Positions 20,200-31,428 are shown, numbered from the stretch's first letter. The stretch: DNA of 64,000 nt from Actinobacillus seminis (GCF_002263215.1 NZ_NLFK01000004.1:62001-126000); one strand, 5' to 3'. Program-made: numbers and translations. Notes: generated from the letters alone by a model not told the origin.

Positions 20200-21597
20200 A
20201 TGAAACCAACATCCATGTCGCTTTGGCAAGATTGCCTTTTATTACTACAAGATCAAATATCCGCAACGGATTTTGATACTTGGCTGCGTCCGTTACAGGC
20301 GGATATTTCCTCGGATAATACAATTGTGCTTTATGCACCGAATATCTTTGTTCGCAGCTGGGTGGAGGCTCATTATCTGGAGCAAATTACTAAATTGGTT
20401 CAGCAGTTGGCGCAAAATACGAATTTAATCGTGCGTATACAAGATGGGATCAAGCCGGCAGCAAAACCGGTACAGCGCCAAGAGACAGTTGTATCGCAAC
20501 CTGTTGTGAGTGAAGAAGAGGAAGGGAAAAGCACGTATCGTTCCAATTTAAATACTAAACAAGTGTTTGAAAATTTTGTGGAGGGTAAATCCAACCAGTT
20601 GGCGCGCGCGATTGCGCAAAAAGTGGCGAACAATCCGGGTGAGCAAAGTGCCAATCCGTTGTTTTTATATGGTGGCACGGGGTTGGGGAAAACCCATTTG
20701 TTGCATGCGGTAGGTAATGGTATTTGTACGAATAATCCCAATGCCAGGGTCATTTACATTCATGCCGAACGCTTTATGCAGGAATATGTCAAGTCCTTGA
20801 AATCCGATACGATGGAAAAATTCAAAAAATTCTACCGCACTTTGGATGCGTTATTAATTGACGATATCCAGTTTTTCGCCGGTAAAGATGGGACACAAGA
20901 GGAATTCTTCCATATTTTTAATTCCTTATTTGAGAGTAGTCGACAGATTATTCTTACCTCAGATCGCTATCCGAAAGAGATTGAAAAAATTGAAGATCGC
21001 TTAAAATCCCGCTTTGGCTGGGGCTTGACTATTGCGATAGAGCCACCGGATTTGGAAACGCGAGTGGCAATTTTGTTGAAAAAAGCGGAAGAAAAAAACC
21101 AAGAACGTCGCGAAAAAGAGGATAAAGAATTGATTATTTTGCCGGAAGAAGTGGCATTTTTCGTAGGGCAAAAATTGCGTTCTAATGTGCGTGAACTTGA
21201 AGGTTCATTAAACAAACTTTTTGCTATGGCGGAGTTTAAAGGCGAAAAAGTGATCAGCATTGATTTTGTGCGCGAAACACTAAAAGATATGTTGGCGTTG
21301 CAAGATAAATTGGTGACGGTGGACAATATTCAAAAAGTGGTAGCGGAATATTATCGCATTAAAGTGTCTGATTTAAAATCGAAAAATCGTTCCCGTTCCA
21401 TTGCGCGACCTCGTCAGTTGGCGATGGCGTTGGCAAAAGAACTGACCAACCGCAGCTTGCCGGAAATTGGGAAAGGGTTTGGCGATCGTGATCATACCAC
21501 GGTGCTTCATGCTTGTCGGACGATTGCAACGCTGCGCAAAGAAGATAATAATATTCAAGAAGATTGGTCAAATTTAATCCGTACTTTATCGGCATAA
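20200..21597 (+). CDS. dnaA: chromosomal replication initiator DnaA
   Basis: 465 residues. AAA+ initiator that binds DnaA boxes and opens oriC. Domain I at the N terminus ([22 protein letters not shown]), a variable linker with many acidic residues around 90-120, domain III with Walker [12 protein letters not shown] and Walker [10 protein letters not shown], and domain IV with the DNA-binding helix-turn-helix signature [15 protein letters not shown] near the C terminus. First gene of dnaA-dnaN-recF. The ATG follows ACGATAAAATAACAA without a strong ribosome site, which is common for dnaA. Confidence 0.98.
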   Translation: MKPTSMSLWQDCLLLLQDQISATDFDTWLRPLQADISSDNTIVLYAPNIFVRSWVEAHYLEQITKLVQQLAQNTNLIVRIQDGIKPAAKPVQRQETVVSQPVVSEEEEGKSTYRSNLNTKQVFENFVEGKSNQLARAIAQKVANNPGEQSANPLFLYGGTGLGKTHLLHAVGNGICTNNPNARVIYIHAERFMQEYVKSLKSDTMEKFKKFYRTLDALLIDDIQFFAGKDGTQEEFFHIFNSLFESSRQIILTSDRYPKEIEKIEDRLKSRFGWGLTIAIEPPDLETRVAILLKKAEEKNQERREKEDKELIILPEEVAFFVGQKLRSNVRELEGSLNKLFAMAEFKGEKVISIDFVRETLKDMLALQDKLVTVDNIQKVVAEYYRIKVSDLKSKNRSRSIARPRQLAMALAKELTNRSLPEIGKGFGDRDHTTVLHACRTIATLRKEDNNIQEDWSNLIRTLSA

Positions 21598-21608
21598 GGG
21601 GCTAAATT

Positions 21609-22709
21609 ATGCAATTTATTGTTTCAAGAGAAAATTTATTAAAACCATTACAGCAAGTTTGTGGCGTATTGAGTAATCGTCCGAATATTCCAGTGTTAAA
21701 CAATGTGTTATTGCAAATTACCGGCGACCGTTTGACCTTAACCGGGACGGATTTGGAAGTCGAGTTATCCACCCAAACCCAACTTTCACAAGCGGAAAAA
21801 GACGGAACCTTCACTATTCCTGCGAAAAAATTTCTTGATATTTGTCGCAGTTTTGCGGAAGACGCGGAAATTACGGTGAGTTTTGAAGAAGATCGTGCCA
21901 TTGTGCGTTCCGGGCGCAGTAAATTTAATTTGACCACCTTGTCGGCGGAAGAATATCCAAATTTAGCAGATTGGCAATCGCAAGTGGATTTTAGCTTGTC
22001 GCACAGTACCTTGCGTCGTTTAATTGAAGCCACTCAATTTTCTATGGCAAATCAAGATGCACGCTATTTTTTAAATGGGATGAAATTTGAAACTGAAGGT
22101 AATTTGTTGCGCACAGTGGCAACCGACGGGCACCGTTTGGCGGTTTGTACCATTGCATTGGAGCAAGATTTACAAACGCATTCCGTGATTTTACCGCGCA
22201 AAGGTGTGTTGGAGTTGGCGCGTTTGTTGGAAAATAGCGATCAGCAAGCTCGTTTACAAATCGGTACTAATAATTTGCGAATTGATTTAGGCAGTGTGAT
22301 TTTTACCTCGAAATTAATTGACGGACGTTTTCCGGATTATCGTCGCGTATTGCCGCGCAATGCGCAGCGCATTATGGTGGGAAATTGGGAAATGCTGAAA
22401 CAAGCCTTTGCTCGGGCGGCGATTTTATCAAATGACAAGGTGCGAACTGTGCGTTTGCAGTTGAGCGAAAATACAATGAAAATTACTGCTACCAACTCTG
22501 AGCAAGAAGTGGCAGAGGAGCTAATTGATGTTAATTACAGCGGCGAAGAAATGGAAGTCGGTTTTAATGTCAGCTATATTCTTGATGTGCTTAATGCCTT
22601 GAAATGTCAGCAAGTTCGGATGCGTTTAACAGATGCCTCTTCCAGTTGCTTGATTGAAGATGTGGATGATGCCGGCGCGGAATATGTGATTATGCCGATG
22701 CGATTATAA
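21609..22709 (+). CDS. dnaN: DNA polymerase III beta subunit (sliding clamp)
   Basis: 366 residues, the length of E. coli beta. Ring-shaped homodimer that holds polymerase III on DNA. The three clamp domains follow in order. The sequence begins MQFIVSRENLLKPLQQVCGV and ends EYVIMPMRL, the conserved C terminus that lines the hydrophobic binding groove. It starts 11 bases after dnaA and is followed 8 bases later by recF, so the three are very likely one operon. Confidence 0.98.
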   Translation: MQFIVSRENLLKPLQQVCGVLSNRPNIPVLNNVLLQITGDRLTLTGTDLEVELSTQTQLSQAEKDGTFTIPAKKFLDICRSFAEDAEITVSFEEDRAIVRSGRSKFNLTTLSAEEYPNLADWQSQVDFSLSHSTLRRLIEATQFSMANQDARYFLNGMKFETEGNLLRTVATDGHRLAVCTIALEQDLQTHSVILPRKGVLELARLLENSDQQARLQIGTNNLRIDLGSVIFTSKLIDGRFPDYRRVLPRNAQRIMVGNWEMLKQAFARAAILSNDKVRTVRLQLSENTMKITATNSEQEVAEELIDVNYSGEEMEVGFNVSYILDVLNALKCQQVRMRLTDASSSCLIEDVDDAGAEYVIMPMRL

Positions 22710-22717
22710 TAGTATTT

Positions 22718-23797
22718 ATGGCAATCTCTCGTCTAATTGTTGAACATTTTCGTAATTTAACTGCCGTTGATCTCGCCTTTGATCGCGGCTTTAACTTTTT
22801 GGTGGGCAATAATGGGAGCGGTAAAACCAGCTTGCTGGAAGCGGTTTTTTATTTAGCCCACGGGCGTTCTTTTAAAAGTGCGGTCGCAAATCGGATTATT
22901 TCTTATGGACAACCGCACTTTACCTTACACGGTAAAATCCATGAGCAACAACATCAATGGTCGGTAGGCTTGCAAAAGCAGCGTCAAGGTAATACGGTGC
23001 TGAAAATTAATGGCGAGGATGCTAATAAAATTTCCGATTTAGCACATTTATTGCCAATGCAATTGATTACACCGGAAGGGTTAACGTTGCTAAATGGCGG
23101 ACCGAGTTACCGACGGGCGTATTTGGACTGGGGATTGTTCCATCATCATGCTTCATTTTATGCCGCTTGGGGAAGCTTAAATCGTTTGTTGAAGCAACGC
23201 AATTCAGCACTACAACAAGTGCTTTCTTACCAAGAATTGAAAATTTGGGATGTTGAATTAGTGAAGCTGGCACATCAAGTTAGCCAATGGCGTGCTGACT
23301 ATGCCGAAGCCTTGCGTCCTGATATTGAGCAAACCTGTTTATTATTTTTACCCGAACTTGAGATTTCCGTTTCCTTTCACCAAGGCTGGGAAAAAGACAC
23401 GGATTATGCGGAAGTGCTGGCGCGTAATTTTGAACGGGATCGCGCTATTGGTTATACCGTCTCCGGACCGCAAAAAGCGGATTTTCGCTTTAAAGCCAAT
23501 GGACTTCCAGTGGAAGATATTCTTTCGCGCGGGCAGTTAAAACTGCTGATGTGTGCTTTACGCCTTGCGCAAGGCGAACATTTAATGCAACAAAAAGCGC
23601 GCCATTGCATTTTTTTAATTGACGATTTTGCTTCTGAATTGGATCAATATAAACGGGCGTTGCTTGCACAACGCTTGCAACAAAGCGGCTCTCAAGTATT
23701 TGTCAGCGCGATCACCGTTGAACAATTGCAACAAATGCAACCGGAAAAGCACCGCACTTTTATGGTCAATGAGGGGAACATTCAACAAATTACCTGA
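22718..23797 (+). CDS. recF: DNA replication and repair protein RecF
   Basis: 359 residues. SMC-like ATPase that with RecO and RecR loads RecA at gaps. Walker A GNNGSGKTSLLE near residue 30, the ABC signature LSRGQLKLL near 268, and Walker B CIFLIDDFASELD near 298. An inverted pair of uptake-signal cores lies inside the gene (22874-22884 and 22912-22921) without disturbing the frame. Confidence 0.97.
   Translation: MAISRLIVEHFRNLTAVDLAFDRGFNFLVGNNGSGKTSLLEAVFYLAHGRSFKSAVANRIISYGQPHFTLHGKIHEQQHQWSVGLQKQRQGNTVLKINGEDANKISDLAHLLPMQLITPEGLTLLNGGPSYRRAYLDWGLFHHHASFYAAWGSLNRLLKQRNSALQQVLSYQELKIWDVELVKLAHQVSQWRADYAEALRPDIEQTCLLFLPELEISVSFHQGWEKDTDYAEVLARNFERDRAIGYTVSGPQKADFRFKANGLPVEDILSRGQLKLLMCALRLAQGEHLMQQKARHCIFLIDDFASELDQYKRALLAQRLQQSGSQVFVSAITVEQLQQMQPEKHRTFMVNEGNIQQIT
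22874..22921. repeat. inverted uptake-signal pair inside recF
   Basis: AAAAGTGCGGT (22874-22884) and ACCGCACTTT (22912-22921) are opposed uptake-signal cores separated by 27 bases inside the recF coding sequence. Such pairs normally sit between genes as terminators. Here the long loop and coding position make a terminator role unlikely. Confidence 0.7.
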
Positions 23798-23874
23798 AAC
23801 TTTGGCGATAAGGCTTGAATTATTTTCGTAATCCAGTATGATCCCGCCCTCATTTCGGTGAAAAATCAAAATAA

Positions 23875-23910
23875 CTTTGGGTTCCCTCACCCCAACAAAT
23901 AATAAAAAGG
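23875..23910 (+). promoter_or_regulatory. preQ1-I riboswitch controlling yhhQ
   Basis: The segment TTTGGG-TTCCCTCA-CCCCAA followed by an A-rich tail ending AAAAAGG has the layout of a class I preQ1 aptamer: a GGG/CCC P1 stem, an 8-base loop with a C to hold the ligand, and an A-rich 3' strand whose AGG would pair into the loop as a pseudoknot. That AAGG is also the ribosome site 7 bases before the yhhQ ATG, so ligand binding would hide it. The downstream queuosine-precursor transporter fits preQ1 sensing. Confidence 0.85.
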
Positions 23911-23917
23911 TAACAAC

Positions 23918-24631
23918 ATGAAATCTACACTTTCGATCTTTAGTGATCAACAAAAACGTCGTGCGCTCGTATTGTTGAGCTTGTTCCATATTTTTATTAT
24001 TGCCGCCAGCAATTATTTAGTGCAAATTCCTTTCGAGATTCATCTTCCGTTGACAAAATTAGGTCTGACGCAGGATTTTTCTATCCACAGTACTTGGGGA
24101 ACCTTAAGTTTTCCATTTATTTTCTTAGCAACGGATTTAACCGTGCGTATTTTTGGCGCGAAAGAAGCTCGCTGGATTGTATTTATGGTGATGTTTCCCG
24201 CGTTGTTGATAAGTTATGTGGTTTCTACAATGTTTTCCGACAGCCAATATCAAGGCTTCGCGGCACTGGCAGAATTTAACTTTTTCGTGTTTCGCATTGC
24301 GCTTGCCAGTTTTGCCGCCTACGCGATTGGGCAACTGCTGGATGTAGTGGTATTTAATCGCTTACGTCAATTAAAAACTTGGTGGATTGCACCGACCGGC
24401 TCTATGACTTTTGGCTCAATGGCGGATACCTTTTTATTTTTTGCTATTGCGTTTTATGCCAGTAGCGATCCTTTTATGGCAGAGCATTGGGTTGAAATCG
24501 GTTTTGTTGACTATTTATTCAAATTATTTGTCGGTTTGGTTCTTTTTGTACCTGCGTATGGCGCATTGCTTAGCTATTTATTGCGCAAAATTAGCCACTT
24601 AACCGCACAACCGCAAATGATCTCATCCTAA
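23918..24631 (+). CDS. yhhQ: queuosine precursor transporter YhhQ
   Basis: 237-residue inner-membrane protein of the VUT/YhhQ family (ECF-like, about six to seven helices), which imports preQ0/preQ1 for queuosine tRNA modification. Typical stretches are PFEIHLPLTKLGLTQDFSIH, TWGTLSFPFIFLATDLTVRIFG and RQLKTWWIAPTGSMTFGSMADTF. It is single, 120 bases after recF, with the preQ1 riboswitch overlapping its ribosome site, and a terminator starts at its stop codon. Confidence 0.95.
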   Translation: MKSTLSIFSDQQKRRALVLLSLFHIFIIAASNYLVQIPFEIHLPLTKLGLTQDFSIHSTWGTLSFPFIFLATDLTVRIFGAKEARWIVFMVMFPALLISYVVSTMFSDSQYQGFAALAEFNFFVFRIALASFAAYAIGQLLDVVVFNRLRQLKTWWIAPTGSMTFGSMADTFLFFAIAFYASSDPFMAEHWVEIGFVDYLFKLFVGLVLFVPAYGALLSYLLRKISHLTAQPQMISS

Positions 24632-24655
24632 GGCGGAATGCCCGCCTTTATTTTG
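24631..24655 (+). terminator. intrinsic terminator of yhhQ
   Basis: AGGCGG (24631-24636) pairs with CCGCCT (24642-24647), followed by TTATTTT. The stem begins at the last base of the yhhQ stop codon. Confidence 0.8.
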
Positions 24656-24756
24656 GTCATAGTCTTTTCACTGTTTGCATTATTCTTCTGAAAAAATGAA
24701 AAAAGTTTGGTAAAATCCGACCGGCTTTATTTCTATTCAATTATCTAAGGCAATTT

Positions 24757-25497
24757 ATGTCAGTTTTAGCTCGTTATCATTCCTACGAATCCTGCGGCAC
24801 CGTTGATGGTCCGGGTATTCGTTTTATTTTATTTTTGCAAGGTTGTTTGATGCGTTGCAAATATTGTCACAACCGCGATACTTGGGACCTGCACGCCGGT
24901 AAAGAAATTTCGGTAGAAGATCTGATGAAAGAAGTGGTGACCTATCGTCATTTCATGAATGCTTCCGGAGGAGGTGTTACTGCCTCCGGCGGTGAAGCGG
25001 TTTTGCAGGCGGAGTTTGTGCGTAATTGGTTCCTTGCGTGCAAAGAAGAGGGGATTCATACTTGTTTGGATACTAATGGATTTGTGCGTCATTATGATTT
25101 TGTGATCGACGAATTAATTGATGCGACTGATTTGGTTCTGCTCGATTTAAAACAATTAAACGACACCGTCCATCAAAATTTAATCGGCGTCCCCAATAAA
25201 CGTACCTTGGAATTTGCTAAATATTTGGAAAAACGTAATCAACTGGTTTGGGTTCGTTATGTAGTGGTACCGGGCTATACGGATGCAGATGAAGATGTGC
25301 ATAAATTAGGGCAATTTATTCAAGGGATGAAGAATATCGAAAAAGTGGAATTATTACCATACCACCGTTTAGGCGCACACAAATGGGAAGCTTTAGGCGA
25401 AAAATATGAATTGGAAGATGTTAAACCGCCGATAAAAGAATCTCTTGATCATATTCAAAATATCCTTGAAGGATATGGTCACGTTGTCAAATATTAA
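24757..25497 (+). CDS. pflA: pyruvate formate-lyase activating enzyme
   Basis: 246 residues, the E. coli PflA length. Radical SAM enzyme that installs the glycyl radical on pyruvate formate-lyase in anaerobic growth. Near residue 29 the sequence [15 protein letters not shown] carries the CxxxCxxC iron-sulfur motif. [12 protein letters not shown] near 70 is the SAM-binding GGE region. The partner pflB is not next to it here. grcA, which rescues damaged PflB, is in this window at 57792. AAGGCAATTT precedes the ATG. Confidence 0.96.
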   Translation: MSVLARYHSYESCGTVDGPGIRFILFLQGCLMRCKYCHNRDTWDLHAGKEISVEDLMKEVVTYRHFMNASGGGVTASGGEAVLQAEFVRNWFLACKEEGIHTCLDTNGFVRHYDFVIDELIDATDLVLLDLKQLNDTVHQNLIGVPNKRTLEFAKYLEKRNQLVWVRYVVVPGYTDADEDVHKLGQFIQGMKNIEKVELLPYHRLGAHKWEALGEKYELEDVKPPIKESLDHIQNILEGYGHVVKY

Positions 25498-25508
25498 GTA
25501 ATCTTTAT

Positions 25509-25535
25509 GGCGATATTTAGTCGCCGTTTATTTTT
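25509..25535 (+). terminator. intrinsic terminator of pflA
   Basis: GGCGA (25509-25513) pairs with TCGCC (25521-25525), followed by GTTTATTTTT. Confidence 0.6.
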
Positions 25536-25618
25536 ATGGATATTGGCTTAAGTTGAGCCATGTTCGAAATCCAGTTAAAATAGACCGCACTTTTAAGCTT
25601 ACCATTCAAGGATTTTTT

Positions 25619-28600
25619 ATGTCATCACCTCGTTTTGTTCACTTGCGCGTTCACAGTGATTTTTCAATGATAAATGGGATCACGAAAGTGAAGCCTTTAG
25701 TGAAAGCCTGCGTGAAACATGACATGGTGGCGATGGCATTAACGGATTTTACCAATTTCTGCGGGCTGGTGCGTTTTTATGGTGAAGCCCTATCTTCCGG
25801 TGTGAAGCCGATTGTCGGCGCGGATGTGTTGGTAAAAAGTGATTTAATGGGCGACGAGCGATTTGAATTGACCTTGCTTGCCAAAAATAATCAAGGCTAT
25901 CATAATATTACGCTTTTATTATCAAAGGCTTACGAACGAGGTTACCAAGATCTTCCTTATATTGATCAAGAATGGTTGATTGAACACCGCCAGGGGATCA
26001 TTGTTTTATCCGGCGGGCGTTTGGGCGATGTAGGCAAAAAATTGCTTAAAAATAATCCGGCGGAAGTGGAAAGTGCGGTCAGTTTTTATCAACAGTTTTT
26101 CCCACAACATTTTTATTTAACTCTCACCCGCACAGGGCGCTCGGAAGAAGAACGTTATATCCAAGCGACACTAAAATTAGCGGCGGAAAAATGCTTGCCG
26201 GTGGTGGCAACCAATGATGTGTGTTTTTTGCAGCCGGATGATTTTGAAGCCCACGAAATTCGTGTTGCCATTCATGACAGCTACACCTTAGACGATCCGA
26301 AACGCCCCAAATTATATAGTGATCAGCAATATTTTCGTTCAGAACAAGAAATGTGTGAATTATTTGCTGATATTCCGAGCGCTTTGGAAAATTCAGTACT
26401 GATTGCACAACGTTGCAATGTGATGATTCGTTTAGGGCAGTATTTTCTCCCGCAATTTCCGACAGGCGAATTAAGCACGGAAGATTATTTGGTGATGAAA
26501 GCACGTGAAGGGTTAGAAGAGCGCTTATTGATGTTGTTTCCGGATGAAAAAGTGCGGTTGGAAAATCGCCGGAAATATGATGAACGTCTGCAAGTGGAAT
26601 TGAACGTAATCAACCAAATGGGGTTTCCCGGCTATTTTTTGATCGTGATGGAGTTTATTCAATGGTCAAAAGATAATGATATTCCAGTTGGTCCGGGGCG
26701 AGGATCAGGTGCCGGTTCGTTGGTGGCGTATTCGTTAAAAATCACCGATTTGGATCCGTTGGAGTTTGATTTACTTTTTGAACGTTTCTTAAATCCGGAA
26801 CGGGTATCTATGCCGGATTTTGACGTGGATTTTTGTATGGACGGACGCGATCGCGTGATCGAACATGTGGCGGAAACTTACGGGCGCGGTGCGGTTTCGC
26901 AGATTATCACCTTTGGTACCATGGCGGCAAAAGCAGTGATTCGTGATGTAGGACGCGTGTTGGGACATCCTTATGGATTTGTAGATCGCATTGCTAAATT
27001 AGTGCCTCCCGATCCCGGAATGACGTTGAAAAAAGCGTTTGAAGCGGAGCCTCGTTTACCCGAAATTTATGAAGGCGATGAGGAGGTTAAATCACTAATT
27101 GATATGGCACGTAAACTGGAAGGCGTGACGCGTAATGCCGGTAAACATGCTGGCGGAGTAGTGATTTCGCCGAGTTTGATTACCGATTTTGCGCCATTAT
27201 ATTGTGATGGTGAAGGTAAACATCCGGTCACGCATTTTGATAAGAATGATGTAGAATATGCCGGTTTAGTAAAATTCGACTTTCTTGGTTTACGTACACT
27301 TACTATCATCAAATGGGCATTAGATATGATTAATGCCCGTTTGGAAAAAGAAGGCAAAGCACCGGTAGATATTGCTACCATTCCGCTGGACGATGAGGCA
27401 TCTTTTACGTTACTTAAAGCCGCGGAAACAACCGCCGTGTTCCAGTTGGAATCACGCGGTATGAAAGATTTGATTAAACGTCTGCAGCCGGATTGTTTTG
27501 AAGATATTATCGCGTTAGTGGCGTTGTTCCGTCCGGGTCCTTTAGAATCAGGTATGGTACAAAATTTTATTGATAGGAAACATGGTCATGAACCGGTGGC
27601 ATATCCTGATCCGGAATATCAACACGAGTGCTTACAACCGATTTTAGAACCGACTTATGGTGTTATTGTCTATCAAGAGCAAGTCATGCAAATTGCGCAA
27701 GAATTAGCGGGTTATACCTTAGGCGGCGCGGATTTATTACGTCGTGCGATGGGTAAGAAAAAGCCGGAAGAAATGGCGGCACAGCGTGAAACTTTTGAAA
27801 AAGGGGCAATTGCTAAAGGCATTGATGGTCATTTGGCAATGAAAATCTTTGATTTGGTAGAGAAATTTGCCGGTTATGGCTTTAATAAATCTCACTCTGC
27901 AGCCTATGCGCTTGTTTCTTATCAAACCTTGTGGCTAAAAGCCCATTATCCGGCGGAATTTATGGCAGCTGTAATGACTTCGGAAATGGGTAACACAGAA
28001 AAAATAGTCGGGTTGTATGATGAATGTTTACGTATGGGATTAACTGTTGTTCCTCCGGATATTAATACGGGGAAACATCATTTTAGTGTGAATGATTACG
28101 GTCAAATTGTTTATGGTATAGGGGCAATTAAAGGAGTCGGTGAAGGACCGATTGAGGCTTTTATTGAAGCCCGTAATCAAGGTATTTTTAAAGATTTGTT
28201 TGATCTTTGTGCTCGAGTAGATCTGAAAAAAATCAACCGCCGTACCTTTGAAAATTTAATTATGTCGGGTGCTTTTGATAAATTAGGACCTCATCGTGCA
28301 GCACTGGCAAGGAACCTTGAAGATGCACTAAAAGCCTCTGACCAACACGCAAAAGATGAAGCTATCGGTCAAGCGGATATGTTCGGTGTACTTACGGAAA
28401 CACCGGAAGAAGTGGAAAATGCTTATGCAAAAACACCGCGTTGGACGGAAAAACAAATTTTGGATGGTGAGCGAGAAACCTTGGGGCTGTATTTAAGTAG
28501 CCATCCAATCAGCCGCTATTTGAAAGAGCTTTCCCATTATAGCCACACGCGTTTGAACGAATTGGTGCCGAATTATCGAGGCCAAACCAGCACTGTGAGC

Positions 28601-29092
28601 GGTTTGATCGTAAATACACGCTTTGCAGTCACCAAAAAAGGCAATCGTATTGGTATCGCGTCTCTGGATGATCGCGCCGGACGTTTGGATATTACCTTAT
28701 TTGGCGAAACTTTGGAGCGTTTCGGTGAAAAATTGCAAAAAGACAGCGTAGTAATTGTTACGGGGCAAGTGAGTTTTGATGAGTTTTCACAAGGATTAAA
28801 AATGGCGGTACGTGATTTGATGACTTTAGATGAAGCTCGAGGTCGTTATGCCAAAAGTTTAGCGATCAGTTTGGAACAAGCACAAATTACACCGCACTTT
28901 ATCAAAAAACTTAAAGAAATCTTAACCCCTTATAGCAATGGCACCCTTCCCATTCATGCCTATTATCAAAGTCCACAAGGGCGCGCTTTATTACGATTCG
29001 GTATCCAATGGTCGGTCAAACCGACGGACGAATTATTGGCAAATTTAGTGGCTTTATTGGGCGAAAGCGCAGTGGAGTTGGAGTTTGAGTAG
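25619..29092 (+). CDS. dnaE: DNA polymerase III alpha subunit
   Basis: 1157 residues from the ATG at 25619 ([20 protein letters not shown]), chosen over an upstream in-frame ATG because AAGG lies 7 bases before it and the family begins with this PHP motif. Replicative polymerase catalytic subunit. N-terminal PHP domain, palm with [16 protein letters not shown] (about residue 362) and the catalytic aspartates in PDFDVDF (about 400-406), fingers with [14 protein letters not shown] and [16 protein letters not shown], an OB domain near 970-1050, and a C-terminal tau-binding domain. Length matches E. coli (1160). Two uptake-signal cores lie inside the gene. Confidence 0.98.
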   Translation: MSSPRFVHLRVHSDFSMINGITKVKPLVKACVKHDMVAMALTDFTNFCGLVRFYGEALSSGVKPIVGADVLVKSDLMGDERFELTLLAKNNQGYHNITLLLSKAYERGYQDLPYIDQEWLIEHRQGIIVLSGGRLGDVGKKLLKNNPAEVESAVSFYQQFFPQHFYLTLTRTGRSEEERYIQATLKLAAEKCLPVVATNDVCFLQPDDFEAHEIRVAIHDSYTLDDPKRPKLYSDQQYFRSEQEMCELFADIPSALENSVLIAQRCNVMIRLGQYFLPQFPTGELSTEDYLVMKAREGLEERLLMLFPDEKVRLENRRKYDERLQVELNVINQMGFPGYFLIVMEFIQWSKDNDIPVGPGRGSGAGSLVAYSLKITDLDPLEFDLLFERFLNPERVSMPDFDVDFCMDGRDRVIEHVAETYGRGAVSQIITFGTMAAKAVIRDVGRVLGHPYGFVDRIAKLVPPDPGMTLKKAFEAEPRLPEIYEGDEEVKSLIDMARKLEGVTRNAGKHAGGVVISPSLITDFAPLYCDGEGKHPVTHFDKNDVEYAGLVKFDFLGLRTLTIIKWALDMINARLEKEGKAPVDIATIPLDDEASFTLLKAAETTAVFQLESRGMKDLIKRLQPDCFEDIIALVALFRPGPLESGMVQNFIDRKHGHEPVAYPDPEYQHECLQPILEPTYGVIVYQEQVMQIAQELAGYTLGGADLLRRAMGKKKPEEMAAQRETFEKGAIAKGIDGHLAMKIFDLVEKFAGYGFNKSHSAAYALVSYQTLWLKAHYPAEFMAAVMTSEMGNTEKIVGLYDECLRMGLTVVPPDINTGKHHFSVNDYGQIVYGIGAIKGVGEGPIEAFIEARNQGIFKDLFDLCARVDLKKINRRTFENLIMSGAFDKLGPHRAALARNLEDALKASDQHAKDEAIGQADMFGVLTETPEEVENAYAKTPRWTEKQILDGERETLGLYLSSHPISRYLKELSHYSHTRLNELVPNYRGQTSTVSGLIVNTRFAVTKKGNRIGIASLDDRAGRLDITLFGETLERFGEKLQKDSVVIVTGQVSFDEFSQGLKMAVRDLMTLDEARGRYAKSLAISLEQAQITPHFIKKLKEILTPYSNGTLPIHAYYQSPQGRALLRFGIQWSVKPTDELLANLVALLGESAVELEFE

Positions 29093-29176
29093 ATGACAGT
29101 TGCGCCACATTGAGTAGATGCGGTGCAACTGGGTAAAACTAACTGAATTTTAACCGCACTTTTATGGTGATACGGG

Positions 29177-29929
29177 TTATTCGTCGGCGCGAATTTTGTG
29201 TAAAAAGGCTTTGGTGCGTTCGTGTTGTGGGTGGTGGAACAATTGTTCCGGGGAGCCTTGTTCTACGATATGCCCCTTATCCATCACCACTACAAGATCC
29301 GCAACATCCAGTGCGAACTTGATTTCGTGTGTCACCACGACCATCGTCCAGCCTTCGTTTGCTAATTCTTTCATGGTGTTAAGCACATCTTGTACCAATT
29401 CCGGATCTAGGGCGGATGTCGGTTCGTCGAATAACATTAATTCTGGCTGAATGGCTAAGGCGCGCGCGATGCCGACGCGTTGCTGTTGTCCGCCGGAAAG
29501 TTGGTAAGGATAAAGATCCATTTTATCCGCTAAACCGACCTTATTTAGGAGCGCAATGGCTTCTTCGCGTACGACGCTTGGATTGCGTTTTTGCACTTGA
29601 ACAGGACCTTCCATCACATTTTCTAACGCAGTTTTATGTGGAAAAAGATTGTATTGCTGGAACACCATGCCGGATTTTCGGCGCAACGGTAAAATCTCTT
29701 TCTTGATGGATTTACTTGAAAAATCAATGAATAATGGATTTTCTTTATGGAACTCAATAGTGCCTTGCTCGGCAAGTTCAAGGGCGTTTAAGCAACGTAA
29801 AAAGGTTGTTTTCCCGGAACCGGATGGACCGAGAATCACTACAACTTGACCTTTTTCAATATCTAAATCAATGCCTTTCAGCACGGAGTTATTGCCGAAA
29901 GTTTTATGAATATTACGAACTTTAATCAT
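29177..29929 (-). CDS. polar amino-acid ABC transporter, ATP-binding protein
   Basis: 250 residues. Walker [11 protein letters not shown] near residue 33, signature LSGGQQQR near 146, Walker [14 protein letters not shown] near 166, and the switch His in VVTHE. Closest in type to the glutamine/arginine/cystine uptake ATPases (GlnQ/ArtP/TcyN group). It is the last gene of a binding protein-permease-ATPase operon on the minus strand and starts 13 bases after the permease. Substrate is not fixed by sequence; cystine is plausible from the binding-protein type. Confidence 0.9.
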   Translation of the reverse strand: MIKVRNIHKTFGNNSVLKGIDLDIEKGQVVVILGPSGSGKTTFLRCLNALELAEQGTIEFHKENPLFIDFSSKSIKKEILPLRRKSGMVFQQYNLFPHKTALENVMEGPVQVQKRNPSVVREEAIALLNKVGLADKMDLYPYQLSGGQQQRVGIARALAIQPELMLFDEPTSALDPELVQDVLNTMKELANEGWTMVVVTHEIKFALDVADLVVVMDKGHIVEQGSPEQLFHHPQHERTKAFLHKIRADE

Positions 29930-29942
29930 TTTTCACTTCCCA

Positions 29943-30686
29943 TTAATGTGCCACATAGCGATCAAGGCGTTTTTCGATGCGTGCTTGAATGATAAACAAA
30001 ATGAAGCAGTAGCACCAATAAATCAAACCGGCTTCAATATAGACCGGAAGGAAATCGTAGGAGGCGTTGGCAATTTGTTGCGCTACCCGAAACATTTCCG
30101 TTACGGTGACCACCGAGGCGAGGGAGGTATCTTTAAATAAGCCGATAAAGCTGTTGCTAAGTGGCGGAACTGCGACGCGAAAGGCTTGCGGTGCGATAAT
30201 GCGACGGAAAGTTTGCATATAGGTCATACCGATAGTATAACCCGCTTCCCATTGTCCTTTCGGCACGGATAAAATCGCAGCGCGCACGGTTTCCGAGCCA
30301 TAGGCACCAACATTTAAGGAAAAACCGATAATGGCGGCGGGAATGGGATCAATAAAAATATTAAGTGCCGGTAACCCGTAAAATACTACGGAAATTTGTA
30401 CCAACATTGGCGTTCCGCGGATAATGGAGACGTAACTCTTTGCTAACATTACTAAAGTGCGGTGAAAAAAGCCGGTGTTTTGGCTAATTCTTAATAACGC
30501 CACCGCTACAGCAATGATCATGCCTAAGAAAAAAGAAACGACAGCAAGCGGTACTGAAACCAGTACCGCTGCTTTAACCATTGGAAGAAATCCGTTGATA
30601 ACTAAATCCGCCCTTGTTTCGGTCATAAAAGGCAGTGATGCAAGGAAATTATTTAACACTGATATCTTTACCGAAGAATTGTTCAC
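29943..30686 (-). CDS. polar amino-acid ABC transporter, permease
   Basis: 247 residues with about five membrane helices and the HisMQ-type permease motif (GAYGSETVRAAILSVPKGQWEA) that couples to the ATPase through its EAA loop. It belongs to the His/Glu/Gln/Arg/opine permease family. The 5' end overlaps the binding-protein gene by 38 bases if the first ATG is used. An internal ATG at 30626 would remove the overlap but has no better ribosome site. Only one permease is present, so it probably works as a homodimer. Confidence 0.88.
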   Translation of the reverse strand: MNNSSVKISVLNNFLASLPFMTETRADLVINGFLPMVKAAVLVSVPLAVVSFFLGMIIAVAVALLRISQNTGFFHRTLVMLAKSYVSIIRGTPMLVQISVVFYGLPALNIFIDPIPAAIIGFSLNVGAYGSETVRAAILSVPKGQWEAGYTIGMTYMQTFRRIIAPQAFRVAVPPLSNSFIGLFKDTSLASVVTVTEMFRVAQQIANASYDFLPVYIEAGLIYWCYCFILFIIQARIEKRLDRYVAH

Positions 30687-31428
30687 CTAGTTTTTTCAAG
30701 GTACCGTCGTTGCGCAATTCAATCACAGCTTGGCTGATTTTCGCTAAGGCCTCTTCATTTCCTTTATTTGCAATAAAGCCGGAACCGATTTTATCGCCGG
30801 ATTCCCATACCGGTTTTAAACCGGAATTCGGGTTTTTCTTCAAATAATCTAATAACGCTAAAGAATCGTTGAAAGTAACGTCGGCTTGTTTATTTTGTAA
30901 CAATTTTAGCCCTTGCGCCATACCGTCGATTGGCACGATATTCGCTTGGTATTTCACTGCCAACTCACCATAGTTGGAACTTAAGGTTTGCGCCGCTCTT
31001 AAGCCTTTCACATCTTCTACTTTGCCAATGCGGTTTTCGTCGGCACGCGCTATTAACATCGCCCCGCTCCAGCTGTAATTTTCGGATTTATCAAATGTTG
31101 CTTGGCGTTCCGGTGTTGTTAAGCCGACTTGGTTGGCTACCAAATCAAAACGACCGCCTTTTAAGCCGGCTAACATGGAATCCCAAGCGGTTTCTTTAAA
31201 ATCAACTTTAATGCCTAATTTTTCGGCTACTGCACGAGTGACTTCCACATCATAACCGGTTAATTTTCCACTTTCATCATGATAAGTGAAAGGTGCATAG
31301 GTTCCTTCGGTTCCGACGGTAATCATTCCTTTGTTATTGATGCGCTCTAATAAGTTGTCTGCAGTGATCGCTTGAGTGGCAATACTATAAAAAATGGAAG
31401 TGGCTAAAAATGCCATGTTTTTTAACAT
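30649..31428 (-). CDS. polar amino-acid ABC transporter, substrate-binding protein
   Basis: 259 residues. Periplasmic binding protein of family 3 (SBP_bac_3). Signal peptide MLKNMAFLATSIFYSIATQA without lipobox, then the family opening ADNLLERINNKGMITVGTEG, the signature GYDVEVTRAVAEKLGIKVDF, and GRFDLVANQVGLTTPERQ. The sequence resembles cystine-binding TcyJ/FliY types, so the operon may import cystine, but this is inference. Strong GGAGGAAAA ribosome site precedes the ATG. First gene of the operon. Confidence 0.88.
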   Translation of the reverse strand: MLKNMAFLATSIFYSIATQAITADNLLERINNKGMITVGTEGTYAPFTYHDESGKLTGYDVEVTRAVAEKLGIKVDFKETAWDSMLAGLKGGRFDLVANQVGLTTPERQATFDKSENYSWSGAMLIARADENRIGKVEDVKGLRAAQTLSSNYGELAVKYQANIVPIDGMAQGLKLLQNKQADVTFNDSLALLDYLKKNPNSGLKPVWESGDKIGSGFIANKGNEEALAKISQAVIELRNDGTLKKLGEQFFGKDISVK

